From Actinomycetes bacterium (GTDB lineage Bacteria > Actinomycetota > Actinomycetes > Actinomycetales > Microbacteriaceae), in NCBI GenBank assembly GCA_023386365.1, contig JAEWJX010000065.1, positions 1-45,007 of the forward strand: 45,007 nucleotides of DNA, given 5' to 3'. The notes beneath the pieces were generated by a model. It was given only the letters and a program-made list of their open reading frames with translations, had not been told where the DNA came from and ran no database searches. Position numbers and translations under genes: made by a program. Numbering within the stretch: the stretch's first letter is position 1; every line of letters starts with the position of its first letter. Positions 1 through 6,153 of this stretch are shown piece after piece.

Positions 1-940
1 GCTCGTAGCGGGCCACCGCCCACTCGACCACGTCGACGAGCGCCGCCGACGCCTTCAGGGCCGCGACAGCGGCATCCGTCTCCGGCCCGGCATCCGCTCC
101 CTCCGGCACCAGGTGACGCAGGGTGCAGGTCTGCACGCCCTCCTCGCCGAGGCTGGGCAGCACATCCGACACGTACGACAGGTACGGCTCGTGCGGACCC
201 ACGAACAGCACTCCCCCGCGCCGGTGCCCGAGCCGCGGGTCGGCGTACAGCAGGTAGGCGGTGCGGTGCAGCGCCACGACGGTCTTGCCGGTGCCGGGAC
301 CACCGTCGACCACCAACGCACCGCGGGACCCGGCGCGGATGATGGCGTCCTGGTCGGACTGGATCGTCGCCAGCACGTCGCGCATCTGCGGCGACCGGCT
401 CGCGCCGAGGCTGGCGATGAACGCCGACTGGTCGTCGAGCGCGGCGTGCCCCTCTAGGGCGCCCTCGGCGAACACCTCATCCCAGTAGTCGGTGACGTGG
501 CCGCGGGTCCAGCGGTAGCGGCGGCGTTCGACGAGACCCATCGGATGCGCGTGGGTGGCGGCGAAGAACGGCTCGGCGGCGGGTGCACGCCAGTCGATGA
601 GGAGTCGGCGGCCGTTGTCGTCGGCGAGGCTGAGGCGCCCCACGTAGGTGGGTTCGGTGTCGCCTTCGGCGACCATCCGGCCGAGCGTCACGTCGAGTCC
701 GAAGCGCCGCAGCAGGCGCAGGCGGGCGGTGAGCTCGTGCACCTCCAGGTCGCGTTCGAGCACCTCCTGGTTGTTGTCACCGGTTCGCAGACGCGCCTCG
801 TCGAGGCGGGCGGTGAGCGCGACGATCTGCCTGTCGAGGGTGGCGGCGATCGCCGCGAAGTGCTCCTCGTCGCCGGCGATCAACGCCGGGTCGGCTTTCG
901 AGGAGAGCTGCTCGGGAAGGCGGAACGCGCTGAACGTCAA
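1..940 (-). CDS. helR: HelR/HelD-like RNA polymerase recycling ATPase (5' part, runs off the window)
   Basis: Superfamily 1 UvrD-like ATPase that releases stalled or rifamycin-bound RNA polymerase from DNA. Only the first 313 codons are present; the 3' end lies beyond base 1. Seen: a charged helical N-terminus (about residues 22-80) suited to the secondary-channel coiled coil of HelD proteins, a conserved stretch WRAPAAEPFF (about 117-126), and Walker A GGPGTGKT at 213-220. I chose the TTG at 938-940 because GGAG lies 8 nt upstream on the minus strand and the HelR N-terminus (TFSAFRLPEQ) follows at once; the ATG just upstream runs into a stop after two codons. The 19-bp rifamycin-associated element known from Streptomyces helR promoters was not seen upstream. 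HelR versus plain HelD cannot be settled without the C-terminus. Confidence 0.88.
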   Translation of the reverse strand, partial: MTFSAFRLPEQLSSKADPALIAGDEEHFAAIAATLDRQIVALTARLDEARLRTGDNNQEVLERDLEVHELTARLRLLRRFGLDVTLGRMVAEGDTEPTYVGRLSLADDNGRRLLIDWRAPAAEPFFAATHAHPMGLVERRRYRWTRGHVTDYWDEVFAEGALEGHAALDDQSAFIASLGASRSPQMRDVLATIQSDQDAIIRAGSRGALVVDGGPGTGKTVVALHRTAYLLYADPRLGHRRGGVLFVGPHEPYLSYVSDVLPSLGEEGVQTCTLRHLVPEGADAGPETDAAVAALKASAALVDVVEWAVARYE

Positions 941-1048
941 ATCATCAACTCCGTGAGGGAACGCAGGGGTGTCGGCCTGAAATCGTCCCACGCGGGTGTC
1001 AGATTTTCACCAGGTGGCCGTGCAGTTCCGGGGCATATACTGGCTACG

Positions 1049-1068
1049 GCCCCGCTGAGATGCGGGGC
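1049..1068 (-). terminator. Hairpin between rimK and helR
   Basis: GCCCCGC, six-base loop, GCGGGGC: a perfect 7-bp stem directly downstream of the rimK-like stop and upstream of the helR-like gene, both on the minus strand. The T-rich side (CTTT) is on the plus strand, so as a terminator of rimK it lacks a clear U tract; it may instead be a regulatory dyad for helR. Confidence 0.5.
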
Positions 1069-1082
1069 TTTCGTGTGCGCGC

Positions 1083-2285
1083 TCAGACCTCTTCGGCGGG
1101 CGCCGGGATCGGCTCGGCGGGCAGCTTGCGCACCTTCGCGCGGCGGCGGCGGCGTTCCGGGATCATGGACCGCATCTCCTCCAGCTTGCCGAAGCAGAGC
1201 AGACGGTCACCCGCCTCCAGCAGCACGCCCTTGCGGGGGTTCGGGATCACGTTCGTGCCGCGGTGTAGGGTGAGCACGGTGATGTCGCGATCCCACAGGC
1301 CGGACTCGCCGATCGTCTTGCCCACGAGGTCCGCGTTGCCGTGCACCAGCAGCTCCGCGACGCCGTAGCCGGTCGACACCGACAGCCGCTGCCGCACGTC
1401 GATCTCGGGGAACGCCACCTGGTTGGCGATGTAGTCGATGATGGCGCCCGCCACATCCAGCTGGGTCGCCTCCTCGATGCCCTGCAGCCCGGGCGACGAG
1501 TTGACCTCCATCACCAGCGGACCGCTCTCACCCTCGAGCATGTCGACGCCGGCCACCTTCAGCCCCATGATCTGGGCGGAACGCACGGCGGCCTGCTCGT
1601 ACTCGGGAGTCAGCTCGACCCGCTCGACGGTGCCGCCGCGGTGCACGTTCGACCGGAACTCGTCGCCGCGGGCGGTGCGGCGCATCGCCGCCACCACCCG
1701 GTCGCCCACCACGAGGGCGCGGATGTCGCGACCGCGGCTCTCCGACACGAAATGCTGGATGAGCACGTTCTGCTTCGTGGAGTGCAGTGTCTCGATGATC
1801 GCCTCCGCGATCTTCACATCCGGCGCGAGGATCACGCCGATGCCCTGCGTGCCCTCCAGCAGCTTGATCACCACGGGCGCACCACCGACCCGCTCGATCG
1901 CGGGACGCACATCCGCCCGGTTGCGCACGAACGCGGTCGCCGGCATGCCGATGTTGTGGCGGGACAGGATCTGGGTGGCCCGAAGCTTGTCGCGCGCGTT
2001 CGAGATGCCGTTGGCGGTGTTGGGCGTGTACACGTCCATCTGCTCGAACTGGCGCACCACGGCGGTACCGAAGTAGGTGATCGACGCGCCGATGCGGGGC
2101 AGCACCGCGTCGTAGTCGCTCAGCTGGCGGCCGCGGTACTGCAGATCCGGTTCCACATCCGACAGGTCGATCGCGAAACGCAGCGTGTTGAGCACCTTCA
2201 CGTCGTGACCGCGCTGCAGTGCGGCCGTACGGAGACGCTGGGTGGAGTACGCCTGAGGCGCGCGCGAGAGGATCGCCAGTTTCAT
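1083..2285 (-). CDS. rimK: RimK-family ATP-grasp alpha-L-glutamate ligase with C-terminal RCK_C (TrkA-C)-like domain
   Basis: ATP-dependent ligase that adds glutamate residues to a C-terminal glutamate of a protein (ribosomal protein S6 in E. coli) or peptide. 400 aa, against about 300 for E. coli RimK. Pre-ATP-grasp domain about 1-95; ATP-grasp about 104-290 with the KLLEGTQGIGV nucleotide loop (141-151) and metal-binding D248, E260 and N262 (MEVNSSPGL). The extra C-terminus (about 305-378) has the GKTIGE...ITVLTLHRG...LEAGDRLLCFG pattern of RCK_C domains, followed by a basic RRRRR tail. I start at MKLAILSRAP (2285) because this is the family N-terminus; an in-frame GTG-type start 16 codons upstream would overlap the divergent gene. 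It is divergent from a RimB-like gene 26 bp away. Confidence 0.9.
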   Translation of the reverse strand: MKLAILSRAPQAYSTQRLRTAALQRGHDVKVLNTLRFAIDLSDVEPDLQYRGRQLSDYDAVLPRIGASITYFGTAVVRQFEQMDVYTPNTANGISNARDKLRATQILSRHNIGMPATAFVRNRADVRPAIERVGGAPVVIKLLEGTQGIGVILAPDVKIAEAIIETLHSTKQNVLIQHFVSESRGRDIRALVVGDRVVAAMRRTARGDEFRSNVHRGGTVERVELTPEYEQAAVRSAQIMGLKVAGVDMLEGESGPLVMEVNSSPGLQGIEEATQLDVAGAIIDYIANQVAFPEIDVRQRLSVSTGYGVAELLVHGNADLVGKTIGESGLWDRDITVLTLHRGTNVIPNPRKGVLLEAGDRLLCFGKLEEMRSMIPERRRRRAKVRKLPAEPIPAPAEEV

Positions 2286-2311
2286 GAAGTGGGGCCTGCC
2301 AAGATGGTGCG

Positions 2312-2791
2312 GTGAGCGAGCCCACCCATTCAAACACCCTTGCGGGCTGGCGCGAGTGGGTGCAGCTGACGGATGTCGGCGTTCCGTGGATCAAAGCGAA
2401 GCTCGACACCGGCGCCCAGACGTCGTCGATCCACGCCTACGACGTGGAAGCCTTCGACCGTGACGGCGCCGCCTGGGTGCGGTTCCGCATCCGGCCGTGG
2501 CAGCGGTCCGACGCCGACGAGGTGCAGGTGGAGTGCCCGGTGCTCGACGTGCGGCGGGTGCGCAGTTCGTCGGGGCACGTCGAGGAGCGTTTCGTGGTGT
2601 CGATGCGGCTCGTTCTGGTGGGTCACGAGGTCGACGCCGAGGTGACCCTCACCAACCGCGACGCGATGGGCTTCCGCATGCTGGTGGGCCGCGAGGCGCT
2701 CAGCCGCGGCTTCGTCGTCGACTCGGCCCGCTCGTTCCTCGGCGACCGGGCGCCGCGCCCGATGCGCCGCCGCAACCGCGGGGCGGCCTAG
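2312..2791 (+). CDS. RimB-like retropepsin-family putative ATP-dependent zinc protease (COG4067)
   Basis: 159 aa. The aspartic-protease-like motif KLDTGAQTSSIHA (about residues 29-41) and the closing TNRDAMGFRMLVGREAL match the RimB/Zn_protease family, small retropepsin-like proteins paired with RimK ligases. In Pseudomonas, RimB modulates RimK-dependent glutamylation; here a role in trimming or controlling polyglutamate tails is inferred from divergence with rimK. The GTG start at 2312 has CAAGAT seven bases upstream (six-base spacer), compatible with a leaderless transcript. Its stop shares the tetranucleotide CTAG (2788-2791) with the stop of the convergent ASCH gene, leaving no room for a terminator between them. 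Confidence 0.87.
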   Translation: MSEPTHSNTLAGWREWVQLTDVGVPWIKAKLDTGAQTSSIHAYDVEAFDRDGAAWVRFRIRPWQRSDADEVQVECPVLDVRRVRSSSGHVEERFVVSMRLVLVGHEVDAEVTLTNRDAMGFRMLVGREALSRGFVVDSARSFLGDRAPRPMRRRNRGAA

Positions 2792-3264
2792 GCCGTCTCG
2801 GCCACCGGCTCCGCGTAGAGCAGCTCGAAGCCTTCGCAGACCACCGGCATCCGCTCGTCGAATCCGCGGTCGTCCTCGGCGTAGCGGGTCCAGAAGTCAC
2901 GGTGGATCTCGCGCCAGGATGCGAGGGTGCGGTCGTCTTCGCCCTCCGACCGGGCGTGCTCCTCGTCGACCTCGTCGAACGGGACGATGTCGATGCGGGT
3001 GGTGCGCAGCAGCGCACGAGGCGTGCCCGCGCCATCCAGGATCACGCTGAGCTCGCCCACCTCCGGCACCGGTTCGCCGCTCGCCTCGAGGTCCCAGAGC
3101 GACGACGCGGTGCCTGTCTTGATGCCGTCGAGCACGAGCGCGAGCAGCGAGTCGGCGTGGGCGGGGGTCGCCCCAAACGCCCACGAGATCGGGGTCTCTA
3201 TGGGCAGATCGGGTACGGCGGCGCGGGCGCGGCGGTAGAAGGCGTCGATCGCGGGGTTCTCCAC
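2788..3264 (-). CDS. ASCH domain-containing protein
   Basis: 158 aa; the order of conserved features (AFGATPAHADSLLALVLDGIKTGTASSLWDL near residues 29-59 in outline, then GELSVILDGAGTPRALLRTTRIDIVPFDEV) is typical of bacterial ASCH proteins, a PUA-related beta-barrel fold. Some ASCH proteins bind or cleave RNA; others are amidohydrolases acting on modified nucleosides. Which applies here is unknown. GTG start at 3264 with TAGCCT at 3271-3276, six bases upstream, so probably leaderless. The stop overlaps the rimB-like stop. Confidence 0.85.
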   Translation of the reverse strand: MENPAIDAFYRRARAAVPDLPIETPISWAFGATPAHADSLLALVLDGIKTGTASSLWDLEASGEPVPEVGELSVILDGAGTPRALLRTTRIDIVPFDEVDEEHARSEGEDDRTLASWREIHRDFWTRYAEDDRGFDERMPVVCEGFELLYAEPVAETA

Positions 3265-3270
3265 GGTTCG

Positions 3271-3276
3271 AGGCTA
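3271..3276 (-). promoter_or_regulatory. Candidate leaderless -10 of the ASCH gene
   Basis: TAGCCT on the minus strand, then six bases, then the GTG at 3264. No Shine-Dalgarno site fits. Matches the TANNNT spacing seen at many other genes of the window. Confidence 0.55.
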
Positions 3277-3290
3277 ACCCTGGCGTACGA

Positions 3291-3353
3291 AAAGCAGGCT
3301 GGATCGCGCGTGGCCGCGCGCGAGGCGCAGCGGATGCGGATCCAGCCTGCTTT
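3291..3353 (-). terminator. Strong intrinsic terminator of the padR-like gene
   Basis: A perfect 15-bp inverted repeat (3291-3305 and 3339-3353) around a 33-base GC-rich loop. On the minus strand the 3' arm runs into TTTTCG, a U tract. It lies 21 bp past the PadR stop and directly upstream of the ASCH promoter. Confidence 0.85.
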
Positions 3354-3373
3354 CGGACCGGCTGAAGTGAAGG

Positions 3374-4003
3374 TCAGTCGGCGAGGATGAGGTACAGCGC
3401 GCGCCGCACCTCGTCGAGCTTCTCGATGGCGGCCTCGCGCTGGGCGTCGCTCGCGGCGTGGTGGAACTGGCCCACCACACCCATCAGCTTGCCCACACTC
3501 TGCTGGAACGCGAGTTCCTGCTCGGTGCGCTTAGGGGCCGACGACTCCCACGCGCGGGTGAGTTCGTCGGCCTTCTCCTTCACGTAGGCCTCGCCGGCTT
3601 CGGTGAGCGTGAACTCGGTGCGGCGACCCTCGCCGGTGGATGCGATGAGGTCCTCATCGACCAGCTGCTGCAGCGTCGGGTACACCGACCCGGGGCTGGG
3701 ACGCCAGGTGCCGCCCGTGCGTTCGGCGATGGTCTTGATCAGGCCGTAACCGTTTGAGGGGCCGTCGGAGAGCAGCGACAGGATGACCGCGCGGATGTCT
3801 CCGCGGGCGGCGCGACCCTTGCCGCGGCCGCGGGGGCCGCCCCACGGGCCGGGGCCGATTCCGGGGGCGAACTGGCCGAATCCGGAGCCGGGCCCGAACG
3901 CGTGGATGCCGTACTCGGCGTGCGGGCCGTGCGCGGCGGGGTTGCGGGGGTCGTGGTGGAAGCGTGCGTGACGCTCGTGGCGTCGGAAGTTGTTGGGGTT
4001 CAT
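3374..4003 (-). CDS. PadR-family transcriptional regulator
   Basis: 209 aa. A Gly/His/Pro-rich N-terminal extension (about 1-66, low complexity) precedes a PadR winged helix-turn-helix (about 67-145; RAVILSLLSDGPSNGYGLIK, then GSVYPTLQQLVDEDLI, the family signature) and a C-terminal helical dimerisation region. PadR proteins are usually autorepressed and control an adjacent transporter or stress gene; no obvious partner lies beside it. The start is fixed by AAAGGAG at 4010-4016, seven bases before the ATG. Its leader holds a hairpin containing the ribosome site and palindromes upstream (see separate entries). It ends in a strong terminator and looks monocistronic. Confidence 0.92.
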   Translation of the reverse strand: MNPNNFRRHERHARFHHDPRNPAAHGPHAEYGIHAFGPGSGFGQFAPGIGPGPWGGPRGRGKGRAARGDIRAVILSLLSDGPSNGYGLIKTIAERTGGTWRPSPGSVYPTLQQLVDEDLIASTGEGRRTEFTLTEAGEAYVKEKADELTRAWESSAPKRTEQELAFQQSVGKLMGVVGQFHHAASDAQREAAIEKLDEVRRALYLILAD

Positions 4004-4027
4004 GATCGAACTCCTTTCGTGATCATG
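4001..4027 (-). promoter_or_regulatory. Inverted repeat enclosing the padR ribosome-binding site and start codon
   Basis: CATGATC (4001-4007) and GATCATG (4021-4027) are perfect 7-bp complements separated by 13 bases that contain AAAGGAG. In the minus-strand mRNA the Shine-Dalgarno sequence would sit in the loop and the AUG inside the 3' arm. This could modulate translation, or the DNA dyad could be a protein site. Confidence 0.5.
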
Positions 4028-4053
4028 GGTTCGCGGAGTATCGCGATGCGTTA

Positions 4054-4075
4054 ACGATATATCGGAATCTATCGT
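4054..4075. promoter_or_regulatory. Candidate PadR operator
   Basis: A perfect 10-bp palindrome CGATATATCG (4055-4064) lies inside a wider repeat ACGATA (4054-4059) and TATCGT (4070-4075); a nearby TCGCGA (4041-4046) is also palindromic. The tract is AT-rich against its surroundings. It sits upstream of padR and about 107 bp upstream of the plus-strand secreted-protein gene, so it could serve either. Confidence 0.45.
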
Positions 4076-4133
4076 GGCGCAAAATGCCTCTGGAGTTCGA
4101 GTTTTTGTCGGCGTAACGTGTGGCGCATCCGCT

Positions 4134-4153
4134 GGGGGGTGGACAGACCCCCC
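4134..4153 (+). promoter_or_regulatory. G6/C6 dyad upstream of the secreted-protein gene
   Basis: GGGGGGT (4134-4140), six bases, ACCCCCC (4147-4153): a perfect 7-bp stem 28 bp before the ATG at 4182. It may be a leader hairpin or an operator. A different G/C-run dyad lies in the promoter of the other wall-protein gene at 25.4 kb. Confidence 0.4.
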
Positions 4154-4181
4154 TACCTACCCGATGGTGAGGAGGGGACGC

Positions 4182-4994
4182 ATGGAGCCGGCAGGCGCCG
4201 TCGACGGCGCTGTCATCAGCAGACGAAACCCCTGGCGTGGCGCCCTCCTCGGTGCCGGCCTGGTCGTCGGTGCCGGACTCCTGGTTCTCTTCGCCCCCGC
4301 CCCGGCACACGCCGACGACGGCGACCAGGGTCTCCTCGGCGGGGTGGTCGGCGGACTCACCGATGTGGTCGAGCAGGTGGTCGAGCCCGTCGTCGAACCG
4401 CTGCCGTCGCTTCGCGACGTACCGGTCGTCGGCGGAATCGTCGGCCGGGTGGTCGACAGCGAGCCCGTCGGAACGATCACCGAGCCCGTCTCGGGCCTCG
4501 TCGACGGCCTTCTCGGCGACACCGTCGCATCCCTTCCCGTCGTCGGAAGCCTGCTCGGCGACCGCCCGGTGGGCGACATCCTCGACCCGGTGGCGGGCAC
4601 CGTCGACGACACCCTCGGCGACCTCGTCTCCGGACCGCAGATCGGCGTCCCGCCGGTCGTGCCGCAGCCCGCGGCCCCCACGATCCAGCCGGATACCGCG
4701 GCAGCCTTCGCGGCTTCCGGCATCCGTTCCGTGGTCCTCCCCGTTCTCGCTCGCGCCGACCAGTTCGGTGTGATCGTGGCCGGCGCCGGGAACTCGCCGC
4801 TCGGCGGGTTCGCGAGCGTGCCGGGCGACTCCATGCCCACCTCCACAGTCACCGCGAGCGGCCCGCCTGGTGGCCTGGCCGCTGCGGTGCTCGGCGCCGG
4901 TCTCCTCCTGATACTCCTCATGGCACGTGTGCGCCCGGACCTCTTCCGCGCACCCCCGTCGCCGACCTTCGACACCGACTCCTCGCCCGACTGA
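4182..4994 (+). CDS. Secreted, C-terminally membrane-anchored protein of unknown function
   Basis: 270 aa. A long signal peptide (basic RRNPWRG, hydrophobic core, PAPAHA, likely cleavage after residue 44), then a valine/glycine-rich region built on repeated PVVG, EPV and GLLGD phrases (about 50-160), a linker, and a C-terminal transmembrane segment (about 230-252) with a short basic/Pro-rich tail. No enzymatic motif and no sortase motif. I start at 4182 because GAGGAGGGG (about 4169-4177) sits just upstream; earlier in-frame starts lack a ribosome site. It lies 100 bp before a chaplin-like gene on the same strand, so a role at the cell surface beside the chaplin is likely but inferred. Confidence 0.75.
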   Translation: MEPAGAVDGAVISRRNPWRGALLGAGLVVGAGLLVLFAPAPAHADDGDQGLLGGVVGGLTDVVEQVVEPVVEPLPSLRDVPVVGGIVGRVVDSEPVGTITEPVSGLVDGLLGDTVASLPVVGSLLGDRPVGDILDPVAGTVDDTLGDLVSGPQIGVPPVVPQPAAPTIQPDTAAAFAASGIRSVVLPVLARADQFGVIVAGAGNSPLGGFASVPGDSMPTSTVTASGPPGGLAAAVLGAGLLLILLMARVRPDLFRAPPSPTFDTDSSPD

Positions 4995-5094
4995 CGAGGA
5001 ACGCGCTGCCCGTCGCCTCCGGCGACCCCGGCAGACACGTTCCGCCGCGCCCGCCCGGACGCGACGTCAATCGACACGGCAAGGAGCCGGAACC

Positions 5095-6027
5095 ATGAAC
5101 AAGTACGTATCGCGAGGGCTGTGGACAGTCCTCGTCACCGGGGGCTTCATGGCCCTCGGGGTGGGTGTCGCGAACGCCGACACCGGAACGACCGGAGAAG
5201 ACGGCATCGCCTCGGGCACCCAGGGGATCCTGGGGATCGAGCTGCCGATCCAGCTGGGCGGCAACGCCATCTCGGTGCTGGGCGACGCCTCCACCGAGGG
5301 GTCCTCGTCGAGCGCCCCCGCGGCACCCGCATCCGCCCCGGCGGGGTCGACCGACGGCACCGACTCGGTCGCGGGCGGCAGTCAAGTGCTGGCCGACCTG
5401 GGTGTGCCGGTGACGCTGGGTGGCAACGCCATCTCGGTGCTGGGGGATGCCTCCAGCTCGGGTTCGGAGACGGCGCCGGCCGGGTCGGGGGGCTCGGCCG
5501 GTGCGCCTTCGGGTGAGACCGGAGGCGAGGACGGGGTGCTCTCGGGCACGCAGCTCCTCGCCGATCTGGGTCTCCCGGTGACGCTCGGCGGCAACGCCAT
5601 CTCGGTGCTGGGGGATGCGTCGTCTGACGGCGCGAGCACCGCATCCGGTTCGGACGCCGAAAGCGACGCGGAGGGGTCGACGGGCGGAACGGACGGAGTG
5701 CTGGGCGGAACGCAGGTGCTTGCCGACCTGGGGATCCCCGTGAACCTGGGTGGCAACGCCATCTCGGTGCTGTGGGATGCGTCAACCGGTGGGTCGGACA
5801 CGACCACCGCTGGCGTGGACCCGGTCGACCCGGGTGACCCGGTCACTCCGGCCGGTGGCGACCCCGGCGTCAGCCCCGCTGTCGTGACGGTTGCATCCGT
5901 CGCCGGAGCGTCCGTGCTGGCCGCGACCGGCGTCGAAGGCGGCCTGACCGCACTCGCCGTCGCGATGCTGCTGCTCGCGGCCGGCGTCGCGCTCCTGTCG
6001 CGGGTGGTGATCGCGCGCCGGCGCTGA
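5095..6027 (+). CDS. Chaplin-family surface protein with four repeats and LAATG sorting signal
   Basis: 310 aa. Signal peptide (1-28, ending VANADTG), four chaplin-like units starting at residues 41, 95, 151 and 205, each with the core GGNAISVLGDAS (the last has WDAS), separated by Ser/Ala/Gly/Asp-rich linkers of 28-30 residues, a Pro/Asp spacer, then LAATG (275-279), a hydrophobic helix and an RRR tail. This is the layout of a class E sortase substrate, as in the long chaplins ChpA-C of Streptomyces, which carry two repeats. Chaplins form amyloid-like amphipathic surface layers. The two cysteines typical of most chaplin domains are absent; glycine fills the usual CGN position. AAGGAG at 5081-5086 fixes the start. 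A terminator follows at 6044-6079. Confidence 0.88.
   Translation: MNKYVSRGLWTVLVTGGFMALGVGVANADTGTTGEDGIASGTQGILGIELPIQLGGNAISVLGDASTEGSSSSAPAAPASAPAGSTDGTDSVAGGSQVLADLGVPVTLGGNAISVLGDASSSGSETAPAGSGGSAGAPSGETGGEDGVLSGTQLLADLGLPVTLGGNAISVLGDASSDGASTASGSDAESDAEGSTGGTDGVLGGTQVLADLGIPVNLGGNAISVLWDASTGGSDTTTAGVDPVDPGDPVTPAGGDPGVSPAVVTVASVAGASVLAATGVEGGLTALAVAMLLLAAGVALLSRVVIARRR
5215..5784 (+). repeat. Four 78-bp chaplin repeat units
   Basis: Units at 5215-5292, 5377-5454, 5545-5622 and 5707-5784, each encoding 26 residues. GGCAACGCCATCTCGGTGCT is identical in all four at the DNA level. Units 2 to 4 (VLADLG or LLADLG) resemble each other more than unit 1 (GILGIE), suggesting later duplications within the gene. 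Confidence 0.9.
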
Positions 6028-6043
6028 GCCGACGCACACACTG

Positions 6044-6079
6044 ACGGAGGTCGTGGCCCGGGGGGACCACGGCCTCCGT
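6044..6079 (+). terminator. Terminator of the chaplin gene
   Basis: ACGGAGGTCGTGG (6044-6056) pairs with CCACGGCCTCCGT (6067-6079) over 13 positions with one G-U wobble; ten-base loop, followed by TCCC. It lies 17 bp after the stop. Confidence 0.75.
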
Positions 6080-6118
6080 TCCCGCGCCCGGCAATGTGAC
6101 CCAGCGTTACCGGCACGG

Positions 6119-6147
6119 TCGACCTCGTGCCCGAGGGCAGGCACGAT
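6119..6147 (+). promoter_or_regulatory. Candidate promoter of the flavin monooxygenase gene
   Basis: TCGACC (6119-6124), 17 bases, CACGAT (6142-6147), six bases, GTG at 6154. The spacing supports a leaderless transcript and the GTG at 6154 over the one at 6127. Confidence 0.5.
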
Positions 6148-6153
6148 GCTTCG

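Noticed and set aside
1036..1068. TATACT followed by a hairpin on the plus strand as a tiny RNA gene
   Set aside because: The predicted start would fall at the hairpin itself, leaving no RNA body, and no -35 is visible.
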